Positions 36,855 through 46,070 of a stretch of DNA of 64,000 bases are shown in pieces. The notes under the pieces were generated by a model. It saw nothing but the letters and a program-made list of their open reading frames with translations, did not search any database and was not told the DNA's origin. The stretch is from contig JAFQFD010000003.1 of NCBI GenBank assembly GCA_017415715.1, forward strand, positions 1-64,000, given 5' to 3'. Source of the DNA: Bacteroidales bacterium. GTDB lineage: Bacteria > Bacteroidota > Bacteroidia > Bacteroidales > UBA932. Each line of letters opens with the position of its first letter. The stretch's first letter is position 1. A program made the position numbers and the translations under genes.

Positions 36855-38279
36855 ATGCTGAATAGAATAACCAATTTTTACAAGGTAAGCCAGCCTTCTG
36901 CTGAAAAGCTGCCGGCCGATCAGGCGGACAAGCAGTACAAGAAGTTGAGGTTCCAGGCTTTTGTTGCCGCTACATTGGGCTACAGCCTTTATTATGTGTG
37001 CCGCACGTCACTCAACGTGATGAAGCAGCCGATCATTGATTCGGGCGTGCTTGACGCCACCCAGCTCGGTATCATCGGAGCCTGCCTCTACTGGACATAT
37101 GCAGTGGGCAAGTTCGTGAACGGCTTCCTTGCAGACTACTGCAACATAAAGAAGTTCATGGCTACCGGTCTGGTAATCTCGGCATTCGCAAACTTCGTAA
37201 TGGGCATGCTGGGCGTATGGAACGGCGTCGCCGGCATAGCCAGCTCGCTGATGTTCGTGATGTTCGCCATCATGTGGACCATCAACGGATGGTCTCAGTC
37301 TATGGGCTCGCCACCAGCTATCATTTCGCTTTCGAGATGGTATCCTCTCAACATACGAGGTACATATTACGGCTTCTTCAGTGCTTCACACAACTTCGGA
37401 GAGGGACTCTCGTTCATCTTCGTTGCAGCACTCGTTTCTGCAGCCGGATGGCAGTGGGGATTCTTCGGAGCGTCCATAGCAGGTGCTCTCGGAGTCACTC
37501 TCATAGCATTGTGGCTGCATGACACACCGGAGAGCAAGGGACTCGCACCGGTTGAGGTGCTCGCAGGCGAGAAGACTCAGGAAGAGCTTGACGCCGAAGC
37601 TGCGGAGAAGGCTGCGCAGACAGCCGACAGCGCAGCGGAGACCAAGCGCATACAGAGAGCGGTGCTCCGCAATCCGGGCGTATGGATCCTCGCGCTTGCC
37701 AGCGCATTCATGTATATGAGCCGCTATGCCATCAACGAGTGGGGAATGTTCTTCCTCCAGAAGACAAAGGGCTTCGAGCTCATGGAGGCGTCTACCATCA
37801 TCGCGGTCAACACGATAGCCGGCATCCTCGGCACCGTGTGCGCCGGATGGATATCCGACACCCTCTTCAAGGGAGACAGGAAGTGGCCTGCGCTGACAGC
37901 CGGCATCATGGAGGCTGTAGCTCTCGCACTGTTCTTCTACGGAGGTGACTCGTGGGCAGTGAACATCATAGCTATGGTTCTCTTCGGTATCGCAATCGGA
38001 GTGCTCATCTGCTTCGTCGGAGGCCTCATGGCCGTTGACCTCGTGCCAAGGAAGGCGACAGGTGCCGCCCTCGGCATCGTAGGCCTTGCCTCATACGCGG
38101 CAGCCGGCCTGATGAACATCATCAGCGGTATCCTCATAGACGGAATGGCTACACCGGACCCTGTCTCAGGAGAACTTGTCTACGACTTCACATACGTGTC
38201 AGTATTCTGGCTCGGGGCGGCGATAATCTCCTTCCTCCTCCCGATTCTGAACTGGGGCAGAAAGAAAATGGAAATCTAA
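36855..38279 (+). CDS. MFS organophosphate:phosphate antiporter, GlpT/UhpC type
   Basis: 474 aa inner membrane protein with about 12 membrane segments, OPA branch of the MFS. Motifs include YSLYYVCRTSLNVMKQP in helix 1, YAVGKFVNGFLADY between helices 2 and 3, NGWSQSMGSPPAIISLSRWY and GTYYGFFSASHNFGEGLS. It has a charged central loop rich in Ala/Glu (about 225-260) instead of a normal short linker. Family members exchange glycerol-3-phosphate or hexose phosphates for phosphate; UhpC is a sensor. The position after a GDPD favours glycerol-3-phosphate uptake. A very strong terminator follows its stop. Confidence 0.88.
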   Translation: MLNRITNFYKVSQPSAEKLPADQADKQYKKLRFQAFVAATLGYSLYYVCRTSLNVMKQPIIDSGVLDATQLGIIGACLYWTYAVGKFVNGFLADYCNIKKFMATGLVISAFANFVMGMLGVWNGVAGIASSLMFVMFAIMWTINGWSQSMGSPPAIISLSRWYPLNIRGTYYGFFSASHNFGEGLSFIFVAALVSAAGWQWGFFGASIAGALGVTLIALWLHDTPESKGLAPVEVLAGEKTQEELDAEAAEKAAQTADSAAETKRIQRAVLRNPGVWILALASAFMYMSRYAINEWGMFFLQKTKGFELMEASTIIAVNTIAGILGTVCAGWISDTLFKGDRKWPALTAGIMEAVALALFFYGGDSWAVNIIAMVLFGIAIGVLICFVGGLMAVDLVPRKATGAALGIVGLASYAAAGLMNIISGILIDGMATPDPVSGELVYDFTYVSVFWLGAAIISFLLPILNWGRKKMEI

Positions 38280-38325
38280 ATAAATAAAGAAATCCGCACG
38301 TTTTCGTGCGGATTTCTTTATTTAT
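38280..38325 (+). terminator. strong intrinsic terminator
   Basis: A 21-bp perfect stem (core AAATAAAGAAATCCGCACG 38282-38300 and its complement 38305-38323) around a TTTT loop. The stem ends in A/T-rich sequence, so it can work from either strand. It closes the GDPD-S1/P1-GlpT operon. Confidence 0.92.
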
Positions 38326-38445
38326 ATTTCCCGAACCATTCTGCGGACTTTTGCAAATATAATAAAAAAGTCAATCGATAGTTCTGATGAATTTAACAAT
38401 CTTTTATAAAGTTGCAGATTTGCTTAAAAATTAGTCGTTTAGGCT

Positions 38446-38476
38446 CTTGCTTTTTTGCAAATAATAAATAATTTTG
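38446..38476 (+). promoter_or_regulatory. Bacteroidota promoter for the pyrophosphatase
   Basis: TTG at 38447-38449, a 19-base spacer and TAATTTTG at 38469-38476 fit the -33 TTTG / -7 TAnnTTTG consensus well. The leader to the ATG at 38533 is about 50 bases. The rest of the 38326-38532 gap is AT-rich with no gene seen. Confidence 0.6.
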
Positions 38477-38532
38477 TTGTCCCGATAGGTCTGAAATACC
38501 CTTTAAAACGACAACACTAATTAATAACTAAT

Positions 38533-40722
38533 ATGAATAACCTATTCTATCTGGTACCGGCAGCAGCAGTCATTGCACTGGTGTTCGCCTACATCTTCTT
38601 CCGTCAGATGATGAAGGAGAGTGAAGGTACTGCCACAATGAAGGAGATCGCAAGATTCGTAAGAGAAGGTGCGATGGCATACCTCAAGCAGCAGTACAAG
38701 GTTGTAATCATCGTGTTCATCATCCTGGCGCTCCTCTTTGCGGTCCTCGCATACTTCGGAGTACAGAACAGCTGGGTTCCGTTCGCATTCCTCACCGGAG
38801 GTTTCTTCTCAGGTCTCGCAGGCTTTGTCGGAATGAAGACAGCGACCTATGCATCTGCAAGAACAGCCAACGCAGCACAGAGATCACTCAACTCTGGCCT
38901 TAAGGTCGCTTTCCGAAGCGGCGCCGTCATGGGTCTGACAGTTGTAGGACTCGGTCTGCTCGATATAGCAATCTGGTGGGTGATCCTCAACCAGTTCGTC
39001 GACATCGAAGGAACACAGAAGCTTGTCTTCATCACAACTACAATGCTTACCTTCGGCATGGGTGCTTCGACACAGGCTCTCTTCGCACGCGTAGGTGGCG
39101 GTATCTATACAAAGGCTGCTGACGTCGGAGCCGACCTTGTCGGCAAGGTTGAGGCCGGTATCCCTGAGGATGACCCTCGCAACCCAGCAACCATCGCAGA
39201 CAACGTAGGTGACAACGTAGGTGACGTTGCCGGAATGGGCGCTGACCTTTATGAGTCTTACTGTGGCTCTATCCTCGCTACAATGGCTCTCGGTGCTGCG
39301 GCTTATTCTGCAGTGGGTGTTGAGGCTCAGATGAAGGCCATCCTCGCTCCTATGACCATCGCTGCAATCGGTGTTGCACTTTCAATCCTCGGTATATATG
39401 TAGTACGCACTAAGGAAGGTGCAGGTATGGATCAGCTCCTGAAGTCTCTCGGACGCGGAACCAACCTCAGTTCTATCCTCATCGCCGGTGCAACATTCGG
39501 CATCATGTATCTCCTCGGAATGGAGAACTGGTGGGGCTTCTCGCTCTCAGTGGTTGTAGGTCTCGCAGCCGGCGTGATCATCGGACAGGCAACAGAGTAC
39601 TATACTTCACACTCATATCGTCCAACCCAGAAACTTGCAGAGTCTGCTGAGACAGGTCCGGCAACAGTTATCATCTCAGGTGTCGGTCTCGGTATGCTTT
39701 CTACTGCAATTCCGGTTGTGACAATTGCTGTGGCAATCCTTCTCGCATATCTCTGCGCAAACGGATTCGACCTTTCTTTCTCGGCTGACAGCCTCTCTAC
39801 CGGTCTTTACGGTATCGGCATCGCAGCTGTCGGAATGCTTTCAACCCTCGGCATCACCCTCGCCACTGACGCTTACGGCCCTATCGCCGACAACGCCGGC
39901 GGTAACGCCCAGATGAGCGAGCTTGACCCTGAGGTCCGCAAGCGTACAGACGTTCTCGACGCGCTCGGAAACACAACTGCAGCAACAGGAAAGGGCTTTG
40001 CAATCGGTTCTGCAGCCCTCACAGGACTTGCTCTCCTCGCTTCATATATAGAAGAGATCAAGATCGGTCTTACACATCTCGGAAAGCAGATCGTTGACGT
40101 GGCCGGCAACACAATCGACGCCGCTCAGGCATCTATTCCGGACATCATGGCATACTACCATGTAGACCTCATGAACCCTGTGGTTCTCGTAGGCGTATTC
40201 ATCGGCGCGATGATGTCATTCCTCTTCTGCGGTCTTACCATGAATGCAGTGGGCCGTGCGGCTCAGAGCATGGTTACCGAGGTACGCCGTCAGTTCCGTG
40301 AGATCAAGGGCATCCTCACAAAGGAGGCTACCCCGGACTATGCTCGTTGCGTGGAGATCTCGACAAAGGGAGCTCAGCGTGAGATGCTTCTTCCTTCACT
40401 CATCGCTATCATCGTTCCTGTGCTCGTAGGTATCATCCTCGGTCCTGCAGGTGTGATGGGTCTTCTCATCGGAGGTCTCGGCTCAGGTTTCGTTCTCGCA
40501 GTGTTCATGTCCAACTCCGGCGGAGCATGGGACAATGCCAAGAAGTATGTAGAGGAAGGTCACCTCGGCGGAAAGAACTCTGAGGCTCACAAGGCGACAG
40601 TGACCGGCGACACAGTTGGTGACCCGTTCAAGGATACATCAGGACCGTCACTCAACATCCTCATCAAACTCATGAGCATGGTGTCAATCGTGATGGCGAT
40701 GCTTACAGTGGCAATCCACTAA
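38533..40722 (+). CDS. hppA: membrane-bound ion-translocating pyrophosphatase
   Basis: 729 aa, about 16 membrane helices. It couples hydrolysis of pyrophosphate to H+ and/or Na+ pumping. Substrate motifs are intact: DVGADLVGKVEAGIPEDDPR, ATIADNVGDNVGDVAGMGAD, GNAQMSELDPEVRKRTD and the C-terminal NSGGAWDNAKK with GDTVGDPFKDTSGPSLN. The GNTTAATGKG segment has Ala where K+-independent enzymes have Lys, so it is predicted to be K+-dependent, a group that includes Na+ and dual Na+/H+ pumps of Bacteroides. Single gene with a good promoter. Confidence 0.96.
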   Translation: MNNLFYLVPAAAVIALVFAYIFFRQMMKESEGTATMKEIARFVREGAMAYLKQQYKVVIIVFIILALLFAVLAYFGVQNSWVPFAFLTGGFFSGLAGFVGMKTATYASARTANAAQRSLNSGLKVAFRSGAVMGLTVVGLGLLDIAIWWVILNQFVDIEGTQKLVFITTTMLTFGMGASTQALFARVGGGIYTKAADVGADLVGKVEAGIPEDDPRNPATIADNVGDNVGDVAGMGADLYESYCGSILATMALGAAAYSAVGVEAQMKAILAPMTIAAIGVALSILGIYVVRTKEGAGMDQLLKSLGRGTNLSSILIAGATFGIMYLLGMENWWGFSLSVVVGLAAGVIIGQATEYYTSHSYRPTQKLAESAETGPATVIISGVGLGMLSTAIPVVTIAVAILLAYLCANGFDLSFSADSLSTGLYGIGIAAVGMLSTLGITLATDAYGPIADNAGGNAQMSELDPEVRKRTDVLDALGNTTAATGKGFAIGSAALTGLALLASYIEEIKIGLTHLGKQIVDVAGNTIDAAQASIPDIMAYYHVDLMNPVVLVGVFIGAMMSFLFCGLTMNAVGRAAQSMVTEVRRQFREIKGILTKEATPDYARCVEISTKGAQREMLLPSLIAIIVPVLVGIILGPAGVMGLLIGGLGSGFVLAVFMSNSGGAWDNAKKYVEEGHLGGKNSEAHKATVTGDTVGDPFKDTSGPSLNILIKLMSMVSIVMAMLTVAIH

Positions 40723-40727
40723 ACCTC

Positions 40728-42563
40728 TTGAAAAAACTGTTGATCTATATACTATGTCTTGTTTCTCCTGTGCTCTCCGCACAGGAGAAATTTGGTATTG
40801 CAGACCATCCTCGCCTTCTCCTGAAAGCCGGCGAAGAAGCGCAGATTGCCGAAATGATCGGCAGAGATGCGTCCATGATGCGTGTCCACAGGGCTATCGT
40901 CGCTGAGAGCGACAAGGTCCTGGACCTTCCGCCGGTGGAGCGCGTGGTCAAGGGCAGAAGGTTGCTGCATACGTCCAGAGAGGCGTTGAGGCGCATCTTC
41001 TGGCTTTCGTATTCTTACAGGATGACCGGCAATGATGCCTATGCCGACCGTGCCATAGACGAAATGCTTGCAGTCAGCGCATTCTCGGACTGGAACCCGT
41101 CGCATTTCCTGGATGTCGGCGAGATGGTCATGGCAGTGGCCATCGGCTATGACTGGCTGTATGACCATATGACCGAGGCGGAACGCCGCACGGTGTCGCA
41201 GGCCATCTATGAGAAGGGTTTTGTTCCAGCGGATAATGAGGACTATGCATGGTTCTATAATTCGGACAACAACTGGAATCAAGTCTGTAGCGGAGGCCTG
41301 GTTTATGGCGCTCTGGCAACATTCGAGGATCGTCCGGAATTCTCGACTCAGATGATAGATGTATATGTCAAGTCTGTGCCGTTTGCGCTGAGGAGCTATG
41401 CACCGGATGGCGGGTATCCCGAGGGATTCCACTATTGGGGGTACGGCACTTCGTTCCAGGTGATGATGATTGCGGCGCTGGAGTCTGCCCTGGGAACGGA
41501 CATGGGACTGTGTTCATATCCGGGCTTCCTCGAGTCGTCTGCTTTCGTGCAGTTCATGACCGCTCCAAGCGGTATTTCGTATAATTTCTCCGACGCCGTA
41601 CCATATGCTCCATGCAATCCGATGATGTTCTGGTTCGCATCGAAGAACGGAGACATGTCGAGGGTATGGCTTGAAAAGCAGAACATAGACAGGCTTCCGG
41701 ACGACTTCATGGGCAATGTCAACCGTCTCTTCTCTGAATATCGTCTCTTGCCGTCTCTTCTGATATTCTGTTCCAAGGTGGACATGGACTCCATAGTTCC
41801 TCCAAAGGAGAACTCCCGTTTCTTTGACGGAAAGACCCCTGTCTATGTCTATAGAGAAGGATGGAACAGCTACGAGGACGCCTATCTGGGCGTAAAGGGA
41901 GGCTCTCCGCTGACATCGCATTCGCATCTGGACGCAGGTTCATTTGTATATGAATATGACGGCGTACGCTGGTCTGTCGAGCTCGGACTGCAGGATTATC
42001 ATTCTCTCGAGAGTGTCGGAGTGAAACTCTGGGACGGTCATCAGGGAGGTCAGAGATGGGAAGTCTTCCGCCTGGACAATGTTTCGCATTCCACACTGAC
42101 AATCAATGGAGAGCATCATCTGGTGAAGAGTTTCGTACCTGTGGTGGATACATGGGACGGGCGGGCGCGCAAGGGCGCGAGGCTCGACATGTCGAGCGCC
42201 TTCGGCCCGGCGGTCGCTGCCGCCGAGAGGTCAGTCTGGCTGGACAGGAAGAATCACCTGCATGTCGAGGATCAGATTATGGCATCGTCAGAAGATGTTG
42301 AAGTGCAATGGGTCATGACTACTTCAGCCGATGCTGAAATCATATCCGGCAGTCAGATCCTGCTTGAACAGGACGGCCGCAGGATGGTCCTGAATGTGCA
42401 TGATAATGGTCTGGAAGACCTTCAGATGCACATCTGGTCAAACGACCCACGCCATGATTACGATGCTCCGAATCCCGGCACCTGCCGCGTCGGTTTCACC
42501 ATGACGGTGCCTGCAGACCGTCAGGCAATATTGAAAGTAAAGTTGTCGCCTGCTTCCAGATGA
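40728..42563 (+). CDS. heparinase II/III-like family protein, secreted
   Basis: 611 aa. The start is a TTG at 40728, 5 bases after hppA, which gives a good signal peptide (KKLLIYILCLVSPVLSAQ). No later ATG does, and no Shine-Dalgarno is seen. An N-terminal alpha/alpha toroid (about 40-340; NSDNNWNQVCSGGLVYGALA, YAPDGGYPEGFHYWGYG) is followed by a heparinase II/III beta-sandwich (about 370-600; SHSHLDAGSFVYEYDGVRW, ELGLQDYHSLE). The family cleaves uronic-acid polysaccharides by beta-elimination. The substrate here is not known. It is not in a SusCD locus; it is probably expressed by read-through from hppA. Confidence 0.85.
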   Translation: MKKLLIYILCLVSPVLSAQEKFGIADHPRLLLKAGEEAQIAEMIGRDASMMRVHRAIVAESDKVLDLPPVERVVKGRRLLHTSREALRRIFWLSYSYRMTGNDAYADRAIDEMLAVSAFSDWNPSHFLDVGEMVMAVAIGYDWLYDHMTEAERRTVSQAIYEKGFVPADNEDYAWFYNSDNNWNQVCSGGLVYGALATFEDRPEFSTQMIDVYVKSVPFALRSYAPDGGYPEGFHYWGYGTSFQVMMIAALESALGTDMGLCSYPGFLESSAFVQFMTAPSGISYNFSDAVPYAPCNPMMFWFASKNGDMSRVWLEKQNIDRLPDDFMGNVNRLFSEYRLLPSLLIFCSKVDMDSIVPPKENSRFFDGKTPVYVYREGWNSYEDAYLGVKGGSPLTSHSHLDAGSFVYEYDGVRWSVELGLQDYHSLESVGVKLWDGHQGGQRWEVFRLDNVSHSTLTINGEHHLVKSFVPVVDTWDGRARKGARLDMSSAFGPAVAAAERSVWLDRKNHLHVEDQIMASSEDVEVQWVMTTSADAEIISGSQILLEQDGRRMVLNVHDNGLEDLQMHIWSNDPRHDYDAPNPGTCRVGFTMTVPADRQAILKVKLSPASR

Positions 42564-43529
42564 TCACTGCACTTCAGGAAGATATCTGTCATCTTCCTGA
42601 GACGTAGTGTCGAACACGTGGCTGCGGGAGGCCATTCCTCCGAGGATGCCGAAGCCGCCGGAGATGTTTGTGTATACAGGATTGTTCCTCGACATTCCGA
42701 AGTCGTTGAAGTAATTCTCTCCTGCAACATTCTCGCTGTAATAGTAATTATAGAGTTCTTCGGTCATACGGTATATTTTTGCCTCGTACGAATAGTCTGT
42801 TCCTGAGTGTTCTCCGTATTTGACATCGTCCGTTATATATTCACTGAAAGTGACAACCTTTTTCCCGTCCTTCTCTCTGGCATCTGAGTTTTTCCAGAAA
42901 TACAGGCCGTTGCCATTGTTCATGGTGTTCATCACCAGCTCCGGACTGGACATGAACGGGTCGAATTCATGTCCGCTGAATTTTACGCCATAGAAAATGT
43001 ATTCATAATCATGAGATTCGTTGTATTCGCGTCTTTTCTCATAGAATACTGCGGCGTAGTAAGTGTCATCTGAGTCATCGGCATAGCTGACAACGAAGTC
43101 ACTCCTCGTGCCTTCCTTTCTTTTGATGACGAAGCCGGTCTCCTGGGGATAGTCCGGGACGATTGTCGAAGAAGACACACTCCTGACTCCCTCCAAAGAC
43201 ACTTCAAGAGACACCTTGTCTCCAGGAAACATCTTCCTGGTGACATAGAAGCAGTCCTTCGGCAAGTTCTTGTGTTCATATCCCTTGTTGAAAAACACTT
43301 CCTGTATTTCCTCGTTTATGCGGAAATCCACGACGGCCTTGGATCTGTCATATTCCTTTGAACTTCCGACTGGCCTGGCTATCTCTATAATTATCGATGT
43401 GGTGTCTTCCGCGCCAGGAACGCAGAAGGCATATATCTTTGGCTCGACATTGCCCGGATCAAGGCTGAAAGGAGTCTCGCAGGATGCCAGGAGCATCAGG
43501 GTCATGAATATATATATGAATCTTTTCAT
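42564..43529 (-). CDS. DUF4249-family lipoprotein
   Basis: 321 aa lipoprotein (MKRFIYIF to the lipobox LLASC). The order N-terminal beta-sandwich (SLDPGNVEPKIYAFCVPG), KVSLEVSLEG and a Tyr-rich C-terminal region (TEELYNYYYS, FGILGGMASR) is that of DUF4249 proteins. These are encoded directly after TonB-dependent receptors in Bacteroidota and are thought to be their surface partners. It follows the receptor gene by 5 bases. Function unknown beyond that link. Confidence 0.82.
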   Translation of the reverse strand: MKRFIYIFMTLMLLASCETPFSLDPGNVEPKIYAFCVPGAEDTTSIIIEIARPVGSSKEYDRSKAVVDFRINEEIQEVFFNKGYEHKNLPKDCFYVTRKMFPGDKVSLEVSLEGVRSVSSSTIVPDYPQETGFVIKRKEGTRSDFVVSYADDSDDTYYAAVFYEKRREYNESHDYEYIFYGVKFSGHEFDPFMSSPELVMNTMNNGNGLYFWKNSDAREKDGKKVVTFSEYITDDVKYGEHSGTDYSYEAKIYRMTEELYNYYYSENVAGENYFNDFGMSRNNPVYTNISGGFGILGGMASRSHVFDTTSQEDDRYLPEVQ

Positions 43530-43534
43530 CTTCG

Positions 43535-45961
43535 TCAGAATTTAAGTGTATAGCTGAATGACGGTATGATCGGGATGATGCCTATGCCCACGCCGTATTC
43601 ATTTCCGTTGTCGTCTTTCCTTATTTCGGCATATAACGGGTTCATCCTGCAGTATACGTTATAGAAACTTACGTTCCAGATGCTTTCATTGCCTCTCTTG
43701 GTGGTCTTGCGGAAGTTCATTCCCAGATCGAGACGGTGGTATGGTGGCAGCTGGACATTATAAAAAGAACCGCTCACTGCTGACCATCCTTTGTATGGAG
43801 CCTGGGACATGTTCAGTTCGTGTCCGATGTCGTATGGGTTTATGCCCAGCCTGTTGCCGTTCTTGAAGTTCCATGCGCCATAGATGTCGAACCTGTCGCT
43901 GAATCTGTGGGTGACGGTGATGGTCACCTTATGACGGTTGTCATTCCAGTTCAGGAACCATTCAGGGTGCAATGTGTCGAATTTCCTCTTTGTCCATGAA
44001 AGGGTATATGCGACGGAAATGTCAGTCTTTTCAGTATCATAGTTCAGCGCCACGTCGGCTCCATAAGCCATGCCCTTTCCTTCCGGATAGTTCCTTTCCC
44101 ATTGCTCCAGAGGAGGATACAGCATGGCGTGGCCGCCGTATTCCCTCAGATGGTCCATGGTCTTGAACCATCCTTCCACCTCAAGGCTCAGGCCTTCCGG
44201 CAGCATGGCGTACACCCCTGCGGACGCCTGGCGGGAATGGAGCGGAGCGACAGCCGCCGTCGACGGCATCCAGGCGTTGGTCGGAAGGTCCAGATTGCTG
44301 GTATTCAGATTATGGGCAAACTGGTTCATCTCGACATAAGACAGTTTCAATGACACGTTCCTGCCCGGTCTGAAGTTGAGACAGGCGCGAGGCTCCACCC
44401 TGTGGTATGTCTTTCCCGGCACGATGAACATAACATATCTGAGTCCTATGTTGGCCTTTAACCAGTCTGCAGGGGAAAGGTCATCTTCGATATAGACCGA
44501 TGCCTCGTGACCCCGGCTCGCCGCCTTCTGTGTCTTGGTGACAATCTGCTCCGATGGCTCTGTCGCGTCGACATGCTCGTCATGCCTTCTGAAGTTGTTG
44601 TACATATGATATTCATATGCTCCTCCGAAGCGGATGTCGTGCATCTCGGAAGGCTTCCACCTGAAGTCGCCTCTTGCCGAAATGTCGCGGATACCACCGT
44701 TGTTGTCTTCTTCATATCCTTCCTTGTGGAAGGCCTCTTCCTCATACATCCACCATATGGACATGTAGTCCATGCAGGAGGTATACTGTGTGTAATATGC
44801 CTTGATGTCTGATGTCAAGGTCTCGGTAAGCCTGTTCTGCCACCTTAGCGACGCCAGCAGGTTGCCCCATCTGAACTTGAGCCTGTCGCTGTCCTTGAGG
44901 TCCTCGCTTCCCGGGATGAGCTCGCCATCTTCATATTGTCCGTAATAGTCGAAGCCGAAAGTGAAACTGTCGTTGCCGTAATATACGCCTGCGGTCAGCT
45001 TGTTTTCCGGAGCGAAGAGGTGCGTGACCTTGGCGTTGAAGTCGCCGAAGGAGTAGTGCAGGCGAGTCTTTTCATCCCAATACCTGCTGTTCACTATGGC
45101 GAGGGCCGGAGCTGAGAATACGTCTATCCAGCTTCTTCTCATGGCCACATTGAAAGATGTCTTTCCCTTGACAATGGGTCCTTCGAACTGCATCCTGCCG
45201 TCAAGAAGGCCTATGGAGAAGAGGCCTGAATACTTGTGGAAGTCTCCGTCGCGTGTGCTTACGTCCACCACCGAAGACAGGCGGCCGCCGTATCGTGCCG
45301 GGAATCCGCTCTTGTAGAAGTCCACATTGTCGATGATGTCCGTATTGAATGACGAAAAAAGTCCTGCAAGGTGGTTTACCTGATAGAGAGGGACTCCGTC
45401 CAGGAGGAAAAGGTTGTCATATCCCGTGCCTCCGTGGACATACATTCCTGAGAGCAGTTCAGTGCCGGAAGCGACTCCCGGAAGCGCCTGCAGGGTCTTT
45501 ATCATGTCTGGGGAGCTGAGCACTGCATAGCCTCTGTTGAAGGCAGAGGCGTCTATCCTTTCCATTCCTGTGTTCGAGGAGTTCATCTTGTCCCTGAACA
45601 TGTCGGAAACGACTCTGGACGGGGCGAGGGTGTCTCTCATCTCTGCAGGCTCTGCGGGGATCTGCACTGCAGGAGCGGCCTTGCTGAGGACAACGTGGCC
45701 GTCCTCTTCGATGTTCCATGATATGTCAGTGCCGTCGAACAGGGCCTTCAGGTCCTGTTCAAGGCTCTTGTGCTTCAGTTTCCCGGTGAAGCTGCCGGCT
45801 GTCTCGATTGAAGAGTCATAGACAAATCTGACATCGTACCTCTCGCTGATATCCTCCAGCATCTGCTGAAGTGTATCCCTGTTCTGCGCCATGCAGAACA
45901 GGGACATGCTCAGGCCGAGTATCGAAATCATCAGTGTCTTTGTCAAGCTGTGTTTCATCAT
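43535..45961 (-). CDS. TonB-dependent receptor with short N-terminal STN-like domain
   Basis: 808 aa. A signal peptide ends at about residue 25 (LFCMAQ). An STN-like domain follows (about 28-95, LEDISERYDVRFVYDSS, LKALFDGTDISWNIEED). The plug is at about 130-235 (ALPGVASGTELLSGMYVHGG, NLFLLDGVPLYQVNHL, GFPARYGGRLSSVVDV) and the rest is barrel, ending PSFSYTLKF. It is not of the SusC type, has no carboxypeptidase-like domain and is followed by DUF4249. Ligand unknown. Two ATGs are adjacent at the start (MMK). Confidence 0.92.
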   Translation of the reverse strand: MMKHSLTKTLMISILGLSMSLFCMAQNRDTLQQMLEDISERYDVRFVYDSSIETAGSFTGKLKHKSLEQDLKALFDGTDISWNIEEDGHVVLSKAAPAVQIPAEPAEMRDTLAPSRVVSDMFRDKMNSSNTGMERIDASAFNRGYAVLSSPDMIKTLQALPGVASGTELLSGMYVHGGTGYDNLFLLDGVPLYQVNHLAGLFSSFNTDIIDNVDFYKSGFPARYGGRLSSVVDVSTRDGDFHKYSGLFSIGLLDGRMQFEGPIVKGKTSFNVAMRRSWIDVFSAPALAIVNSRYWDEKTRLHYSFGDFNAKVTHLFAPENKLTAGVYYGNDSFTFGFDYYGQYEDGELIPGSEDLKDSDRLKFRWGNLLASLRWQNRLTETLTSDIKAYYTQYTSCMDYMSIWWMYEEEAFHKEGYEEDNNGGIRDISARGDFRWKPSEMHDIRFGGAYEYHMYNNFRRHDEHVDATEPSEQIVTKTQKAASRGHEASVYIEDDLSPADWLKANIGLRYVMFIVPGKTYHRVEPRACLNFRPGRNVSLKLSYVEMNQFAHNLNTSNLDLPTNAWMPSTAAVAPLHSRQASAGVYAMLPEGLSLEVEGWFKTMDHLREYGGHAMLYPPLEQWERNYPEGKGMAYGADVALNYDTEKTDISVAYTLSWTKRKFDTLHPEWFLNWNDNRHKVTITVTHRFSDRFDIYGAWNFKNGNRLGINPYDIGHELNMSQAPYKGWSAVSGSFYNVQLPPYHRLDLGMNFRKTTKRGNESIWNVSFYNVYCRMNPLYAEIRKDDNGNEYGVGIGIIPIIPSFSYTLKF

Positions 45962-46070
45962 TATCTATCCGTTTTCGACAATAAGACGGAGTCAGGATGA
46001 AAAAGTACTATTTTGGTTTTCACAAATATAATCTTTATCTTTAGATGTTCAACCATTTAAACGCAAAGCC

